Source: an uncultured Muribaculaceae bacterium
GTDB lineage: Bacteria > Bacteroidota > Bacteroidia > Bacteroidales > Muribaculaceae
DNA length: 64,000 nt
Assembly (NCBI GenBank): GCA_910587185.1
Contig: CAJULY010000001.1
Span: 310,001 to 374,000 of the forward strand
Direction: 5' to 3'
The notes under the pieces were generated by a model. It had not been told where the DNA came from. It searched no databases and saw nothing but the letters and a program-made list of their open reading frames with translations. Below, one piece after another: positions 15,689 through 24,756 of this stretch. The position numbers and the translations under genes are program-made. The stretch's first letter is position 1; the number at the start of each line of letters is the position of its first letter.

Positions 15689-17695
15689 TTATTCTATCAT
15701 TTTCAAAAATGTGTCTTCATCTATTATAGGGATACCGAGCTTGTTAGCCTTCTCGAGTTTGGCCGGCCCCATGTTTTCGCCGGCAAGCACATAATCGGTC
15801 TTTTTCGAAATCGAGCCAACGTTCTTACCGCCGTTCTGTTCTATGAGGTCCTTATATTCGTCGCGTGAGTGACGGGAGAAAGTGCCGGATATCACTATAG
15901 ATTTTCCGGCAAGACGGTCGGAACGCATCGTTGAATCGCTCTCGGGCATTGACATCTGAAGCCCATAGCCGCGAAGCCGTTCAACGATCGCGAGATTCCG
16001 CTCGTCGGCAAAATACTCGACTATCGATGCCGCTATTCTCGGCCCGATATCCTCGATCTGCGTCAGTTCCTCGGCCGACATAGCCATCAGACGGTCTATG
16101 CTTCCGGTTGCACGGGCGAGTTTCTTGGCCACTGTCTCTCCGACAAAAGGGATGGAGAGCGCATAGACCACGCGGTCAAAAGTAACCGACTTCGATTCCT
16201 CGAGGCCCTGAAGTATCCGTTCGGCGCTCCGTTCACCGAATCCGGGCAACATGCTGAGATCGGCGGCTGTAAGTTCGTAGAGGTCTGCGGCATTCTTTAT
16301 CAGGCCTGTCTCAAAGAGATCGGTGACGGTCTCTTCGCCAATGCCGTCGATATTCATCATGCGGCGCCCGACGAAATGTTCCACTCGGCCGGTGATCTGC
16401 GGCACACATCCATATTTGTTGGGACATATCCATGACGCCTCTCCTTCGGCGCGGACGAGCGGAGTGCCGCATGAAGGACAGTCGCGACAGAACCGAACTG
16501 GCTCGGCATCAGGCTGCCTGTCGGCCATTTCCACACCGGTTATCTTCGGGATTATCTCACCGCCTTTCTCAACGTAGAGCATATCGCCTTCATGGATGTC
16601 GAGAGTGCGGATTATGTCTTCGTTATGGAGCGACGCACGCTTCACTATGGTTCCGGAAAGCAATACGGGTTCAAGATTAGCGACGGGCGTTATGATTCCG
16701 GAACGACCGACCTCGAACGAAACAAACCTCAGGCGCGTCAACGCACGTTCGGCCTGAAATTTATAAGCGATGGCCCAGCGGGGGCTTTTGGCCGTGAAGC
16801 CGAGATTGAGCTGCTGGCGCATATCGTTGACTTTGAACACCAGGCCGTCGGTGGCAACGGGCAACTCCCTTCGGGCCGTATCCCAGTGACTGATGAACCA
16901 GTCAACGTCGTCGATGGAATGAAGAAGCGTCATGGCGTCGGACACCTTGAAACCCCACGAGCGGGCGGCGAGCATGTTGTCGAAATGATTGTCGAAAGGC
17001 AGATCATCGCCGAGCATATAATATAGGTATGCATCAAGACCACGACGCGCCACTTCGGCGGAGTTCTGAAGCTTCAGGGTTCCCGAGGCTGCATTTCGGG
17101 GGTTGGCGAAAAGCGGCTCTTCGTTGAAAGCACGCTCTTCGTTCAGGCGTTCAAACGCCTTCCACGGCAAAACAATCTCTCCCCTTATCTCGAAACGCTT
17201 CGGCCATCCGCTCCCTTGCAGCTGCAGCGGGATACTGCGGATTGTCTTGACATTGTCGGTCACCACGTCGCCCTTTTCTCCGTCACCACGGGTGACGGCG
17301 CGGACAAGACGGCCATCCTCATAGTGGAGCGAGATGGAAGTTCCGTCAAATTTAAGTTCTCCGACAATTGCGACATCTTCGCCGGGAAGCGCCTCCTTGC
17401 AGCGGGTCACGAACTCGTCAACCTCTTTCACGGTGTAGGTATTGCCGAGGGAGAGCATGCGGCGCTCATGGTAGAACTGCTCGAATCCCTTTACGGAGAG
17501 ATCGCTGCCTACGCGGTGGGTGGGGGAAAGCGGATCGTCAAAGTCGGGGTATTCATGTTCAAGACGTTCAAGTTCCTTGAGTTTCTGATCGAACTCAAAG
17601 TCAGACACAGTCGGTGAATTCAACACATAATAATTGTAATTATGGCGGTTGAGTTCATTTCTGAGGTTCTCGATTTTCTGTTTTACGGAATCCAT
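15689..17695 (-). CDS. ligA: NAD-dependent DNA ligase LigA
   Basis: 668 residues, standard length. It joins nicked DNA strands during replication and repair using NAD+. The NAD-binding Ia domain is N-terminal. The adenylated lysine is K115 in GELKFDG. The OB fold lies around 320-400, and a zinc finger of four cysteines (CPSCG then CPNKYGC, about 410-435) is followed by helix-hairpin-helix repeats (about 470-580). A C-terminal BRCT domain begins near 592 (LAGKSIVISGTFSRHSRDEY). All key residues are present, so it should be functional. It is divergent from the M28 lipoprotein gene. Confidence 0.97.
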   Translation of the reverse strand: MDSVKQKIENLRNELNRHNYNYYVLNSPTVSDFEFDQKLKELERLEHEYPDFDDPLSPTHRVGSDLSVKGFEQFYHERRMLSLGNTYTVKEVDEFVTRCKEALPGEDVAIVGELKFDGTSISLHYEDGRLVRAVTRGDGEKGDVVTDNVKTIRSIPLQLQGSGWPKRFEIRGEIVLPWKAFERLNEERAFNEEPLFANPRNAASGTLKLQNSAEVARRGLDAYLYYMLGDDLPFDNHFDNMLAARSWGFKVSDAMTLLHSIDDVDWFISHWDTARRELPVATDGLVFKVNDMRQQLNLGFTAKSPRWAIAYKFQAERALTRLRFVSFEVGRSGIITPVANLEPVLLSGTIVKRASLHNEDIIRTLDIHEGDMLYVEKGGEIIPKITGVEMADRQPDAEPVRFCRDCPSCGTPLVRAEGEASWICPNKYGCVPQITGRVEHFVGRRMMNIDGIGEETVTDLFETGLIKNAADLYELTAADLSMLPGFGERSAERILQGLEESKSVTFDRVVYALSIPFVGETVAKKLARATGSIDRLMAMSAEELTQIEDIGPRIAASIVEYFADERNLAIVERLRGYGLQMSMPESDSTMRSDRLAGKSIVISGTFSRHSRDEYKDLIEQNGGKNVGSISKKTDYVLAGENMGPAKLEKANKLGIPIIDEDTFLKMIE

Positions 17696-17712
17696 AAGCT
17701 ATAAATTCGCAA

Positions 17713-17750
17713 CAAAATTAGCACAAAATTCGCAGAAAACCGTAACTTTG
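17713..17750. promoter_or_regulatory. Divergent promoters of ligA and the M28 lipoprotein
   Basis: On the plus strand TAACTTTG at 17743-17750 precedes the M28 gene. On the minus strand TAATTTTG occupies 17720-17713 before ligA. The two -7 boxes are 22 bp apart in a 76-bp gap, so the polymerases would compete. A -33 TTTG is not evident for either. Confidence 0.55.
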
Positions 17751-17776
17751 TAGCTTAAAACATCTTCTAAACGGAA

Positions 17777-18787
17777 ATGTATAAATTTTTGACAACAATA
17801 ATAGCTGCCGGAATGGCCATAGCTTCGACTTCGTGCGGTCACGCCAAATCGGAGCAGAACAGCGCCATTTCAAAAGCCGACACCTCGGTAATGACCGACA
17901 TACCGGACTTTGACGCAGACAGCGCCTATGCCTTCATCGACGCCCAGGTAGCCTTTGGACCGCGCGTCCCGGGAACGCCGGCGCATGAGAAATGCGAGAA
18001 TTACATCGTTTCATCGCTTCGGAAATTCGGAGCGGACACGGTCAGCGTCCAGAGAACCACCGTCACCGCTTTCGACGGCACGCGGCTGCCTGTCGCCAAT
18101 ATAATGGCTTCATTCAACAACGGCGCTCCGCGCAAAGTGCTTCTCGTGGCACATTACGACACCAGGCCGTTCGCCGACGAGGAAAAAGATAAAGCCAAAC
18201 GCAACACCCCCATTGACGGAGCCAACGACGGCGGAAGCGGCGTGGGCGTCCTTCTCGAAATCGCGCGGCAACTGGGACAGAAAGCGCCTCAGATCGGAAT
18301 AGACATGCTGTTCACCGACGTGGAGGACTACGGCACCTCAGAGGGTCAGGACTCCGACGGGTCATGGTGTCTCGGCACCCAGTACTGGGCAGACAACAAC
18401 CCATACGTCGGCAAAACGCGACCCGCTTACGGGATACTCCTCGACATGGTCGGCGGAAGAGGCGCAGTCTTCACACGCGAATATACTTCCATGAACCTTG
18501 CGCCCGACATTGTCAACCTCGTCTGGGGGACCGCGTCACGCTCACCCTACTCCGACCGTTTTTCCAACGACGTGCAGGGAGCGGCAATGGATGACCACAT
18601 ATATGTGAGCAAAGCCGGAATCCCGTGCATAGACATAATAGAGATAGCCAACCCGCAGACCGGCGGTTTCCCTCCCACATGGCACACCCTGGCCGACAAT
18701 ATGGACGCCATTGACCGCTCGACCCTCAAAGCTGTGGGACAGGTAGTCACGGACGTTCTGTACTCTGAACCGGCAACCCAACCCTAA
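17777..18787 (+). CDS. M28-fold lipoprotein, probable glutaminyl-peptide cyclotransferase
   Basis: 336 residues. Lipoprotein signal with Cys20 (ASTSCG). The M28 fold resembles animal-type glutaminyl cyclases. Candidate single-zinc ligands are D151 (GANDGGSG), E183 (DVEDYG) and H303, the last in a TWHT motif that matches the catalytic WH of human glutaminyl cyclase. D223 in LLDMVGG fits the catalytic Asp. Such enzymes turn N-terminal Gln of exported proteins into pyroglutamate, which is frequent in periplasmic proteins of Bacteroidetes because signal peptidase often cuts before Gln. An ordinary M28 aminopeptidase cannot be excluded. SufE follows by 27 bp. Confidence 0.8.
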   Translation: MYKFLTTIIAAGMAIASTSCGHAKSEQNSAISKADTSVMTDIPDFDADSAYAFIDAQVAFGPRVPGTPAHEKCENYIVSSLRKFGADTVSVQRTTVTAFDGTRLPVANIMASFNNGAPRKVLLVAHYDTRPFADEEKDKAKRNTPIDGANDGGSGVGVLLEIARQLGQKAPQIGIDMLFTDVEDYGTSEGQDSDGSWCLGTQYWADNNPYVGKTRPAYGILLDMVGGRGAVFTREYTSMNLAPDIVNLVWGTASRSPYSDRFSNDVQGAAMDDHIYVSKAGIPCIDIIEIANPQTGGFPPTWHTLADNMDAIDRSTLKAVGQVVTDVLYSEPATQP

Positions 18788-18814
18788 GACCCAATCACAC
18801 AAAAACAATACATC

Positions 18815-19252
18815 ATGACCATAAACGAATCACAACAGGAAATAATCGATGAATTTTCAGACGTAGAGGACTGGATGGACCGCTACGCCATGATTATAGA
18901 TCTGGGCAATTCCCTTCCTCCCATCGACGACAGCTACAAGACCCCTGAGCACCTTATCGAAGGGTGTCAGAGCCGTGTGTGGCTCAACGCCGAGGAGCGC
19001 GACGGCAAGGTCTATTTCACCGCCGACTCCGACGCCATCATCGTAAAAGGCATAATCGCGATGCTTATAAAAGTCCTCAACGGCCACACTCCGGCCGAGA
19101 TTCTCGCCTCGGACCTTCATTTCATCGACGACATAGGGTTGGCCGAAAACCTGTCGCCCACGCGCTCCAACGGTCTGCTCGCGATGGTGAAACAGATGCG
19201 TCTCTATGCGATGGCAATGGAGATGCGCGACAAAAAACAATCAGAACAATAA
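18815..19252 (+). CDS. sufE: SufE sulfur-acceptor protein
   Basis: 145 residues. SufE takes persulfide sulfur from the cysteine desulfurase SufS for Fe-S cluster assembly. The acceptor cysteine is C51 in IEGCQSRVW, at the same position as in E. coli SufE. ADSDAIIVKGIIAMLI and LSPTRSNGL are the other family signatures. The rest of the suf operon is not in the window; the gene sits between the M28 lipoprotein and a peptide transporter. A SufT-like protein lies at 36745. Confidence 0.93.
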   Translation: MTINESQQEIIDEFSDVEDWMDRYAMIIDLGNSLPPIDDSYKTPEHLIEGCQSRVWLNAEERDGKVYFTADSDAIIVKGIIAMLIKVLNGHTPAEILASDLHFIDDIGLAENLSPTRSNGLLAMVKQMRLYAMAMEMRDKKQSEQ

Positions 19253-19282
19253 CAAACCAATAAATTCACAACACCACCAGCT

Positions 19283-21001
19283 ATGTTTAAAAACCAACCG
19301 AAAGGACTGTATGTGCTCGCGCTGGCCAACACCGGAGAACGCTTCGGCTACTACACCATGCTCGCCATCCTGCTCCTCTTCCTTCAGGCCAAATTCGGCT
19401 TCTCGACCGCTCTTGCCGGTACGATCTACTCAACATTCCTCGCATTGGTCTATTTCATGCCTATGATCGGCGGATGGATCGCCGACAAATGGAATTTCCA
19501 GAAGACGGTGACTCTCGGAATCGTCGTGATGTTCCTCGGCTATCTCGTCATGTCGATCCCGACCCCTCGCGGCGCCGTCACATCAATGATCATCATGTTT
19601 GTGGCCCTGCTGCTGATCTCTGTCGGAACCGGCCTTTTCAAAGGCAACCTTCAGGTGATGGTGGGCGATCTCTACGATGATCCCCGCTACAGCGAAAAAC
19701 GCGACATCGCCTTCTCGCTCTTCTACATGGCCATCAACATCGGCGCCATGTTCGCCCCCCAGGTAACCGTCTGGCTCTGCGAGACAGCCCTCCACGCCAA
19801 CGGCCTCGTCTATGACGGAGCGATCCCGAGTATCTGCAACAAGATCATCGCCGGCGAGACTCCCACACCCGAAGCCATGGCAACCCTGACCAACTTCGCA
19901 CCCCAGGGCGCAAATCTCCACGAATTCGCAGAAACTTACATGAACACCATCACCACGGGCTACAGCTATGCGTTCGGCGTGGCATGTCTCTCCATGGTAC
20001 TCAGCTTCCTCATCTACAAGATAGGCAAAAGCACCTACAGCAATGTAGCCGATACGAAGGACAAGAAAGCCGGTTCGACCGCTGCCGCAGCTCCTGTCAA
20101 GGAACTCACTCCCGAGCAGACCAAGAGCCGCATCACAGCCCTTTTGCTCGTCTTCGCTGTGGTTATTTTCTTCTGGATGGTATTCCACCAGAACGGAGCT
20201 ACCCTCACCAAGTTCGCCGAGGTCTTCACGATGTCGGAATCTACCGGATGGACCCGCATAGGCTTCAACATCTGGGCTCTCGCAACAATAGTTGTGGCTG
20301 TCTATGCATTCTTCAGCCTCGCCCAGAGTAAGACCGCCAAGGGACGCATCATCTCGGCAGTGGTTCTTGCAGCCGCAGCCGGCGTGATATGGTACTTCTA
20401 TGGCATCACTCCCGAAACCGTGACCGGAATCCAGCCTCAGGTGTTCCAGCAGTTCAACCCCTTCTATGTGGTTGCCCTCACCCCCTTCTCGGTAGCTCTC
20501 TTCGGCTGGCTCGCCAACAAGAAGAAAGAGCCTTCGGCACCGCGCAAGATAGGCTACGGTATGCTCGTGGCAGCATTCGCCTTCCTCGTTATGTGCATCG
20601 GCTCAATCGGTCTCGGTGTAGCACCCGAACAGGGCCAGGGCGAACATCTCGTAAGCCCCAACCTTCTGATCGGAACCTATCTCATACTGACCTTCGCCGA
20701 ACTTCTGCTCTCGCCGATGGGTATATCTTTCGTCAGCAAGGTTGCACCTCCCAAGTACAAAGGCGCCATGATGGGCTGCTGGTTCGGCGCTACCGCAATC
20801 GGTAACTACCTCGTGCTCATCCCCACCCTTCTCTGGAACTCGATCGATGTGTCAATACTCTGGGCCATCCTCATTGTTGTCTGCCTGATCTCGGCCGGCT
20901 TCATCTTCTTCATGATGAAACGCCTTGAAGCCGCCACCGCCGACGACACCCCCGCGCCCACGGAAGACGCTCTCGAAACCGTTGAAGACGACGCGATCTG
21001 A
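19283..21001 (+). CDS. POT-family proton-coupled di/tripeptide transporter
   Basis: 572 residues, about 14 membrane helices. The N-terminus carries the POT/PTR2 signature LANTGERFGYYTML (cf. ExxERFxYY) and the second signature region appears as FSLFYMAINIGAMFAP (about 150). It imports small peptides with protons across the inner membrane. The loop around residue 250-275 is charged and alanine-rich, between the two six-helix halves. It follows sufE by 30 bp and ends with a strong terminator. Peptide uptake fits an asaccharolytic side of metabolism with glutamate dehydrogenase. Confidence 0.92.
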   Translation: MFKNQPKGLYVLALANTGERFGYYTMLAILLLFLQAKFGFSTALAGTIYSTFLALVYFMPMIGGWIADKWNFQKTVTLGIVVMFLGYLVMSIPTPRGAVTSMIIMFVALLLISVGTGLFKGNLQVMVGDLYDDPRYSEKRDIAFSLFYMAINIGAMFAPQVTVWLCETALHANGLVYDGAIPSICNKIIAGETPTPEAMATLTNFAPQGANLHEFAETYMNTITTGYSYAFGVACLSMVLSFLIYKIGKSTYSNVADTKDKKAGSTAAAAPVKELTPEQTKSRITALLLVFAVVIFFWMVFHQNGATLTKFAEVFTMSESTGWTRIGFNIWALATIVVAVYAFFSLAQSKTAKGRIISAVVLAAAAGVIWYFYGITPETVTGIQPQVFQQFNPFYVVALTPFSVALFGWLANKKKEPSAPRKIGYGMLVAAFAFLVMCIGSIGLGVAPEQGQGEHLVSPNLLIGTYLILTFAELLLSPMGISFVSKVAPPKYKGAMMGCWFGATAIGNYLVLIPTLLWNSIDVSILWAILIVVCLISAGFIFFMMKRLEAATADDTPAPTEDALETVEDDAI

Positions 21002-21026
21002 TCTTCACAAGATATAACATACCCCG

Positions 21027-21060
21027 GAACCGCACGCCCCATTAAAACGGCGTGCGGTTC
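21027..21060 (+). terminator. Terminator of the peptide transporter gene
   Basis: Perfect 12-bp stem GAACCGCACGCC (21027-21038) with GGCGTGCGGTTC (21049-21060), 10-nt loop, followed by TGTTTATG. It lies 26 bp after the stop codon. Confidence 0.8.
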
Positions 21061-21131
21061 TGTTTATGCCTGAAGTGAACCGAAAGCGCCGCGGGCGCGT
21101 TTAATTACCGGAAACAAAATCGAAAAAAATC

Positions 21132-21314
21132 ATGGCAACCATCATACTTGACACTCCCGCCACTCTCCACCTCCTGATAGTCATCGCGGCTGTCATTATT
21201 TCAGCAGCTGTCGGCGCAATAGCCACCCGACTGCTCAACGGCGTCATACACAAACGTCCGCAACGCGTTACAATGACAGTAAAATCAGGTTCCCGTCAAC
21301 TTTTACGAAAATAA
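21132..21314 (+). CDS. Small single-helix membrane protein
   Basis: 60 residues, unrecognised. One hydrophobic segment (about 10-35, LHLLIVIAAVIISAAVGAIA) is followed by a basic tail (HKRPQRVTMTVKSGSRQLLRK), so an N-out/C-in topology is likely. It sits alone between the transporter terminator and the tRNA-Pro promoter. Codon use is like the neighbours and the start has a purine-rich upstream stretch. No function can be assigned. Confidence 0.45.
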   Translation: MATIILDTPATLHLLIVIAAVIISAAVGAIATRLLNGVIHKRPQRVTMTVKSGSRQLLRK

Positions 21315-21317
21315 TCA

Positions 21318-21347
21318 TTGTGATTTGAAATAAAATCACTAACTTTG
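21318..21347 (+). promoter_or_regulatory. Promoter of tRNA-Pro
   Basis: TTG at 21318-21320, 19 bases, then TAACTTTG at 21340-21347. Transcription should begin near 21354, about 30 nt before the mature tRNA. Confidence 0.7.
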
Positions 21348-21384
21348 CCCCGCAATTGAGAAGGAAAAGCTCAATCGGCTGCCT

Positions 21385-21457
21385 CGGGGTGTAGCACAGT
21401 TGGCAGCGCGCCACGTTCGGGACGTGGAGGTCGGAAGTTCGAGTCTTCTCACCCCGA
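21385..21457 (+). tRNA. tRNA-Pro (anticodon CGG)
   Basis: 73-nt cloverleaf. Acceptor arms are CGGGGTG and CACCCCG, the anticodon stem CCACG/CGTGG encloses loop TTCGGGA with anticodon CGG, the T arm contains GTTCGAGTC, and the discriminator base is A. The 3' CCA is not encoded (ACAA follows), so the CCA-adding enzyme at 3664 is required. It reads CCG proline codons. An MntA/HepT cassette begins 81 bp downstream, a usual position for acquired DNA. Confidence 0.95.
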
Positions 21458-21538
21458 CAAAACAGGACAACCTTTCAGACCATTCGGCCTGTGAGGTTGT
21501 TATTGTTTATATAGCTATCCTCAAATTCACATATATAT

Positions 21539-21844
21539 ATGCAACTGATAGAACTGAACATCGACAAGATCATAGAACTTTGCAAAAAGTTCCATGTCCG
21601 CAAGCTCTGGGTTTTCGGCTCGATTCTAACCAATCGCTTCAACGACAAAAGCGATGTTGACCTATGTGTGGATTTCGACAAGAGCAAAGTGGATTTGTTT
21701 GACTATGCTGACAACTTCTTCGATTTCCAATATGCTCTTGAAGATATCCTTGGTCGTAAAATAGACATTACGGAAGATACAGCCGTGCGAAACAGATATT
21801 TCAGACAAGAACTCGATGAAACCCGCAAGTTGATTTATGGCTGA
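21539..21844 (+). CDS. MntA-type nucleotidyltransferase antitoxin
   Basis: 101 residues, minimal polymerase-beta fold. The signature GS-x10-DxD is complete: G27-S28 in VFGS and D39/D41 in SDVDL, with a third acidic residue near KIDITED. In characterised MntA/HepT pairs this protein AMPylates the HEPN toxin and inactivates it. The toxin gene follows with an 8-bp overlap. It lies just downstream of a tRNA gene and is more AT-rich than its neighbours, consistent with recent acquisition. Confidence 0.85.
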   Translation: MQLIELNIDKIIELCKKFHVRKLWVFGSILTNRFNDKSDVDLCVDFDKSKVDLFDYADNFFDFQYALEDILGRKIDITEDTAVRNRYFRQELDETRKLIYG

Positions 21845-22205
21845 TAAATTAGTCGTAAAATATCTCAACGACATGCTTGACTCGATCAAACAGATAAAGT
21901 CATATTTCGACACATTGCCACGGAGATTTGACATATATTGCAAAACCCCTATGATGCAACGTGCTATTCAAATGAATATTTCAATCATAGGAGAAGCAAC
22001 TAATAGACTGCTTAAAATCGCCCCGGAAATACCAATTACGAAAGCAAGGAAAATAGTTGATACTCGTAATTATATGATTCATGGTTATGATAGCGTCAGC
22101 CATGACATGGTTTGGTCAATAGTGATAAATCATCTGCCTTTATTGAAATCGGAAATAATCAGGATTTTAACAGAAATCGGAACTGATTCAGAACAAACCA
22201 AATAA
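21837..22205 (+). CDS. HepT-type HEPN ribonuclease toxin (DUF86)
   Basis: 122 residues, all-helical. The HEPN active-site motif Rx4H is present as R77 to H82 (RNYMIH) followed by Gly-Tyr, the exact arrangement where the tyrosine is the AMPylation target in known HepT proteins. It probably cleaves RNA when free of MntA. It overlaps the mntA gene by 8 bp. A bidirectional terminator lies about 100 bp downstream. Confidence 0.85.
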   Translation: MADKLVVKYLNDMLDSIKQIKSYFDTLPRRFDIYCKTPMMQRAIQMNISIIGEATNRLLKIAPEIPITKARKIVDTRNYMIHGYDSVSHDMVWSIVINHLPLLKSEIIRILTEIGTDSEQTK

Positions 22206-22309
22206 AAAAATCAAAACAATTCTCTCAGGAGCAATTAACAAACATCCAATCATATTCGACAGGAATCCTTTATCGCAATTCTCAATCAAGAAATTCTCAG
22301 TGAAAATTT

Positions 22310-22344
22310 AAGGTGCGCCGGGCTTCATCAGCGGGGCGCACCTT
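22310..22344. terminator. Bidirectional terminator between hepT and the OmpA-like gene
   Basis: Perfect 10-bp stem AAGGTGCGCC (22310-22319) with GGCGCACCTT (22335-22344), flanked by AT-rich sequence on both sides. Confidence 0.7.
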
Positions 22345-22387
22345 GATTAAATATATAATATAATTAGTATTACTGCTGTTTTCTCGT

Positions 22388-23260
22388 TTAATGCGACTCG
22401 GCGTCGGGAGCCTTGTCGATAAGATCCATGAACTGATCGAGCTTGGGAGTGATTATGATCTCCGTGCGGCGGTTGCGCTGACGTCCGACTTCAGTATCGT
22501 TGTCGGTCAGAGGATTGTATTCGCCACGGCCACCGGCTGTGAGACGCGAGGGATCCACACCGAAATCATTCTGAAGCACCTGAACCACCGATGACGCACG
22601 CAGACAGCTCAGATCCCAGTTGTTACGGATGTTGGTGCGCGAAATAGGCACATTGTCAGTGTTGCCTTCAACAAGAACGTCGTAGCTCTTATAGTCCTTG
22701 ATGATCTTGGCAATCTTGCTGAGGGTCTCCATGGCCCTGTCGCTTATCTCATAGCTGCCCGACTTGAAAAGCATATTGTCGGCAAGCGAGATATAGACGA
22801 CGCCTTTGAGGACTTTGATGTCAACGTCGCGAAGCTCGTCTTTGTCAAGCGAACGGGTCAGATTGTTGGTCAGAACCATCAGAAGCGAGTCCGATTTCGA
22901 TTTCGCATTGACGAGCTGCTTGATGTAAGCGTTTGAAGCATTTATCTCGTCAACGAGCTTCGAGATGTTCACGTTGCCCTGGGTGTTCTGTGCGATACTC
23001 TGGTTGAGCGATCCCTGAAGAGCGGCATAACCGGCTTTGAGATCCTCGTTGGCCTTGCGGGCATCGGCGAGCTGGGCGTCAAGGCTCTTGGTATTGGCGT
23101 TGCATTCGGCCAGATCGACCTGTGAAGTATGATATTTTGCAGCCAGCTCGTCATATTTTCCCTGAAGGGCGGTATATTTCTTGTTGCTTGTACAGCTTGT
23201 TGACATAAGTACCAGCACCCCCACGGCTAAAGCGGCCGATAAAAATTTTCTTGTTCTCAT
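22388..23260 (-). CDS. OmpA-family lipoprotein with coiled coil
   Basis: 290 residues. Lipoprotein signal with lipobox Cys23 (LMSTSC). Residues about 30-130 are a coiled coil (YTALQGKYDELAAKY and following heptads). The C-terminal OmpA domain (about 150-270) binds peptidoglycan; the NWDLSCLRASSVVQVL and GRQRNRRTEIII motifs are present. It probably ties the outer membrane to the cell wall. Single gene; its nearest upstream neighbour is on the same strand 133 bp away. Confidence 0.88.
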   Translation of the reverse strand: MRTRKFLSAALAVGVLVLMSTSCTSNKKYTALQGKYDELAAKYHTSQVDLAECNANTKSLDAQLADARKANEDLKAGYAALQGSLNQSIAQNTQGNVNISKLVDEINASNAYIKQLVNAKSKSDSLLMVLTNNLTRSLDKDELRDVDIKVLKGVVYISLADNMLFKSGSYEISDRAMETLSKIAKIIKDYKSYDVLVEGNTDNVPISRTNIRNNWDLSCLRASSVVQVLQNDFGVDPSRLTAGGRGEYNPLTDNDTEVGRQRNRRTEIIITPKLDQFMDLIDKAPDAESH

Positions 23261-23393
23261 AACTGTTTCTCTTTATGCGGATTTAACTGTTTATGATTTT
23301 GGCATTATATAATGTAAGACGTTAAAATCAGGAAAAAGTTTAATTCCTTCAGCAAGAATTTCTAAAAAATCTCCGACCTCTGGCGCTGTCTGT

Positions 23394-24602
23394 TCAAAAG
23401 AGCGTTTCGAGAAGCTTCAGGTGTGCGTCGGAGGAATACGCTCCGAGGGCCTGACTGCTTATGGCCTGATGATCGAAACTCCCTTGCGAAATGGCCCTCA
23501 ACGCATTGGCGAACTCTCCGCAACGGTTGGGGTTATATGTCATGCCATTGGAGGCATCAACCATATCGGGCAGACTCCCTACATCCGACACCAGGACCGG
23601 CGCCCCGCATGCAAGCGCCTCCATGACGCTTATGGTCTTATTCTCGAACCATATCGAAGGACAAACAAACACAGCGGCACTGACCATTTCTTTCATCACG
23701 TCGGCCGAGGATTTCCATCCGCAGAACTCGATGCGACTGTCGCCCCTACAGATTCCGCGCAATTTTTCCTCCTCAGGACCGGAGCCCACTATCCTCAGAG
23801 TGAAATCATCGGGCATCGCCATGAACTCCCTGATCATCGGCTCAATCCCCTTTTCGGCCGAAAGACGGCCAACATAAAGAATCCGTCGGCTATCGCGCTT
23901 TGACCCGACGGGAAGCTCCCGGATCCGGGCGACTTTTTCGCGATCCAAGAAATTGTTCACGACAATCAGTTTTTCCTCAGGCAACCCGCTTTCGCGCAGA
24001 CGGGCAGCCATGAATTGACCCGGGCAGATGAAACGATCGGTCATCGCAGAGAGGCGTGACAGATTCCATCGCCGTGCCTCCAGATAGGCCGCCGCCGACT
24101 GCAGTCGGCTTCCCTTCATGCAACGTTTCTCCAAAACCGTTCCGGGCCGCTTCACGCATGAAGTACACACGCAGCCTGAGGAATCCGTGCAAGTATAGGC
24201 GGGACAGATCAGCTTGTAGTCATGCATGGTCCAGAGAGTACGGGCGCCTGCATTCTTGGCCATACCCACGATCACGGGCGAGAGATAGGAATGGATGTTG
24301 TGAAAATGGACCACGTCGGGCCGGAATCGCGCCAACGCGCGCGAAAACGAGGAACGGATGTCGCCGAACCCCATCATGCGCATCACGGACTTGAGCTTTT
24401 CCGGCAGACTACCGTCGAACTTCACCTGCGGGGCGAAAATATCAGTCATCAACATCGGAAGATTCTCCGGATAATCCATGCCCCACATCTCAACTTCATG
24501 ACCGGCCGAGCGCAGCAATTCCGCTTCCGTCAGCGCCACAATGCAGTCGCCGCCGCGCGGATAAAGGAACTTGTTGACAATCAGAACTCTCTTCTTGGCC
24601 AT
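23394..24602 (-). CDS. Family 4 glycosyltransferase
   Basis: 402 residues, GT-B fold. The N-terminal half has the acceptor-side glycine loop (LYPRGGDCIVALTEAELLRS) and the C-terminal half the nucleotide-sugar site (VGRLSAEKGIEPMI, then FENKTISVMEALACGAPV with the E-x7-E pair). A cluster of seven cysteines around residue 130-160 (CPAYTC, CVCTSC, then C) is typical of a subset of capsule/LPS transferases and may bind metal. The product is probably a surface polysaccharide, yet no other polysaccharide genes are adjacent. Donor and acceptor unknown. Confidence 0.85.
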   Translation of the reverse strand: MAKKRVLIVNKFLYPRGGDCIVALTEAELLRSAGHEVEMWGMDYPENLPMLMTDIFAPQVKFDGSLPEKLKSVMRMMGFGDIRSSFSRALARFRPDVVHFHNIHSYLSPVIVGMAKNAGARTLWTMHDYKLICPAYTCTDSSGCVCTSCVKRPGTVLEKRCMKGSRLQSAAAYLEARRWNLSRLSAMTDRFICPGQFMAARLRESGLPEEKLIVVNNFLDREKVARIRELPVGSKRDSRRILYVGRLSAEKGIEPMIREFMAMPDDFTLRIVGSGPEEEKLRGICRGDSRIEFCGWKSSADVMKEMVSAAVFVCPSIWFENKTISVMEALACGAPVLVSDVGSLPDMVDASNGMTYNPNRCGEFANALRAISQGSFDHQAISSQALGAYSSDAHLKLLETLF

Positions 24603-24756
24603 GGATTCAGATCGGTTAACGGAGCGAATATTCGCCCGTCATAATAACGGCTTCCATTCCCCATTTATTATGTGACAGGCAATACTCATCGGACACCGGG
24701 AAGGGCATAAAAACAGGAAAACCGAGCAGCCCGTCTGGCTGTCCGGTTGGATTTCA

